Shown piece by piece: positions 62,385 through 64,000 of a stretch of 64,000 nt of DNA. This DNA is from Pseudomonadota bacterium. Lineage in GTDB: Bacteria > Pseudomonadota > Gammaproteobacteria > Burkholderiales > Burkholderiaceae_C. How positions within the stretch are numbered: the first letter of the stretch is position 1; every line of letters starts with the position of its first letter. The DNA lies in NCBI GenBank assembly GCA_021846965.1, contig JAJZWA010000003.1, positions 1 to 64,000 of the forward strand, in the 5' to 3' direction. The notes beneath the pieces were generated by a model. That model saw only the letters and a program-made list of their open reading frames with translations, made no database searches and was not told the origin of the DNA. The position numbers and the translations under genes are program-made.

Positions 62385-64000
62385 CGACCTCGACGCGGTC
62401 GCCGAAGGTCTCCATGAGTTCGCGCCGGGCCTGCGCCTCGCCCTTGCCCATCAGGCGCGTGAACAATTCGGCGGTGGCCTCGCTGCCCTCGCCGCCGAAA
62501 GCCACTTTCGGCAGGCGCCGCGTGTCGGGATTGAGGGTGGTTTCCCACAACTGCTCGGCGCTCATCTCGCCCAGGCCCTTGAAGCGCGACACGCTCCAGG
62601 CGCCTTCGCGCAGGCCGTCCTTGCGCAGGCGGTCGCAGATCGCCTGCAACTCGCCGTCGTCCAGCGCGTACAGCTTGGCCGCCGGCTTCCTTCCTCGCGC
62701 GGGGGCATCCACGCGGTACAGCGGGGGACGCGCGACGTACACATGCCCGCGCTGCACCAGCTGCGGGAAATGGCGCAGGAACAAGGTGAGCAGCAGAACC
62801 TGGATGTGCGAGCCGTCGACGTCGGCGTCGCTGAGGATGCAGATCTTTCCGTAGCGCAGCCCCGACAGGTCGACGTCGTCGTGCAGGCCGTGCGGATCCA
62901 GGCCGATGGCCACCGCGATGTCGTGGATCTCCTGATTGGCGAACAGGCGGTCGCGCTCGACCTCCCAGGAGTTGAGCACCTTGCCGCGCAGCGGCAGCAC
63001 GGCCTGGAACTCCTTGTCGCGCCCCATCTTCGCCGAGCCTCCGGCGGAGTCCCCCTCCACCAGGAACAACTCGTTGCGGGAAATATCGCGGCTCTCGCAA
63101 TCGGTGAGCTTGCCGGGCAGCACCGCGATTCCCGAGCCCTTGCGGCGCTCGACGCGCTGCGCCGCGCGCTGGCGGCTCTGTGCCTGCGCGATCACCAGCT
63201 CGGCCAGCGCCTTGCCCTGCTCCACATGCTGGCTCAGCCAGAGCTCCAGCGCGGGGCGCACGAAGCCCGAGACCAGGCGCACCGCGTCGCGGCTGTTCAG
63301 GCGCTCCTTCATCTGGCCCTGGAACTGCGGATCCAGCACCTTGGCCGACAACACGTAGGAGGCGCGGGAGAACACGTCCTCCGGCAGCACCCGCAGACCC
63401 TTGGGCGACAGCGCGTGCAATTCGATGAAACCCTTCACCGCCTGGAACAAGCCCTCGCGCAGGCCCGCGTCGTGGGTACCGCCCGCCGGCGTGGGAATCA
63501 GGTTCACATAGGACTCGCGCAGCAGGCTGCCCTCCGCGCTGAAGGCCACGCACCACGAGGCGCCCTCGCCGGCCGCGAAGCCCTCGGTCTGCGCCTCGGC
63601 CGCGCCCTGGCCTTCGAATTCGAGCAGGACCGGCGTGTCCCCCAGGGCCTCGCGCAGATAGCCCCGCAGGCCCTGCTCATAGTGCCATTCGTGGGTCTCG
63701 CCGCTTTTCTCCACATGCAGTCGCACGCTGAGCCCGGGCAGGAGCACCGCCTTGCTGCGCAACAGATGCTGCAGTTCCCCCAGGGGCAACTGGGAGGAGT
63801 CGAAATAGCGCGCATCCGGCCACACACGCACGCGCGTGCCGTTGCGCGCTTCGCCGCGAGCCAGCGGACGGCTTTGCAGGGCCTGCACCGGCGCGCCGTC
63901 GGCGAAGGCCAGGAAACTGGCCTGCCCGTCGCGGTGCACCTCCACTTCCAGGCGCTTGGACAGCGCATTGGTGACGCTGACCCCCACCCCGTGCAGACCG
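62377..64000 (-). CDS. parE: DNA topoisomerase IV subunit B (3' part, runs off the window)
   Basis: The visible 541 codons cover the end of the GHKL ATPase domain ([13 protein letters not shown] at the window edge), the transducer and the TOPRIM domain. TOPRIM motifs are [19 protein letters not shown] and [17 protein letters not shown], with the catalytic Glu and Asp pair. ISRFKGLG-like [20 protein letters not shown] marks the C-terminus. The N-terminal roughly 115 residues lie beyond base 64000. The pairing with overlapping parC shows this is ParE, not GyrB. Confidence 0.95.

Overview
The window is 64 kb of very GC-rich, densely packed DNA from a betaproteobacterium, most likely a member of the Burkholderiales. 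The evidence is the gene neighbourhoods gloB/methyltransferase/rnhA/dnaQ, nadD-rsfS-rlmH next to maf-rng, ilvE/zinc-finger/waaF and secB-grxC-rhodanese, the rpoH gene under a HrcA (CIRCE) site, and a TetR-type PaaR phenylacetate cluster. Genus cannot be fixed from sequence alone. Nearly everything right of about 3.1 kb reads as ordinary chromosomal core. The only clearly accessory stretch is the first 3.1 kb.

Layout. 1-3.1 kb: one end of an integrated element. It holds a tandem array of five roughly 150-bp units, each with two dyads, joined to the 3' remnant of a nucleotidyltransferase gene, then duplicated small hairpins and a P4-type tyrosine integrase beside tRNA-Val(CAC). 3.2-5.1 kb (minus): dnaQ, rnhA and a methyltransferase. 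5.2-10.6 kb (plus): gloB, a MltD-type transglycosylase, hemF, nadD, rsfS (with a long histone-H1-like tail) and rlmH. 10.7-14.9 kb: an ABC-F ATPase (minus), then maf and rng. 14.9-16.5 kb (minus): an exported SCP2-like protein and rpoH. 16.8-21.2 kb: an MFS transporter, ftsY (minus), rsmD, coaD and a ferredoxin flanked by short tandem repeats. 21.3-24.3 kb (minus): pth, gpsA, secB, grxC and a membrane rhodanese. 24.4-27.5 kb (plus): gpmA, ctpA and moeB.

27.5-38.6 kb (minus): a FixH-like protein and a five-gene multidrug export operon (mdtA-mdtB-mdtC-outer membrane factor-MFS). 38.7-39.3 kb: cobalamin adenosyltransferase. 39.4-47.0 kb: a phenylacetate degradation cluster, paaG-paaI-paaK-paaR-paaJ-paaZ (minus) with paaY divergent, around a near-perfect 28-bp operator. 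47.0-50.7 kb (minus): glutathione peroxidase, DMT exporter, TlpA-like thioredoxin and LplT. 50.9-53.4 kb: alr-radA. 53.5-55.3 kb: an SbmA/YddA-type ABC transporter (minus). 55.4-57.6 kb: ilvE, a zinc-ribbon protein and waaF. 57.7-64 kb: rhlE (minus), a RidA-like protein (plus), parC and the 3' part of parE (minus).

Together these genes cover replication and topology (dnaQ, rnhA, radA, parCE), translation and RNA metabolism (rsfS, rlmH, rng, pth, rsmD, rhlE), cofactors (hemF, nadD, coaD, moeB), protein targeting and stress (ftsY, secB, rpoH, ctpA), envelope work (mltD, waaF, alr, lplT, Mdt pump) and aromatic catabolism (paa). Many neighbours overlap by 1-8 nt (ATGA, TGATG, GTGA, TTGA), which points to translational coupling. 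I found no phage structural genes, no CRISPR array and no complete insertion sequence.
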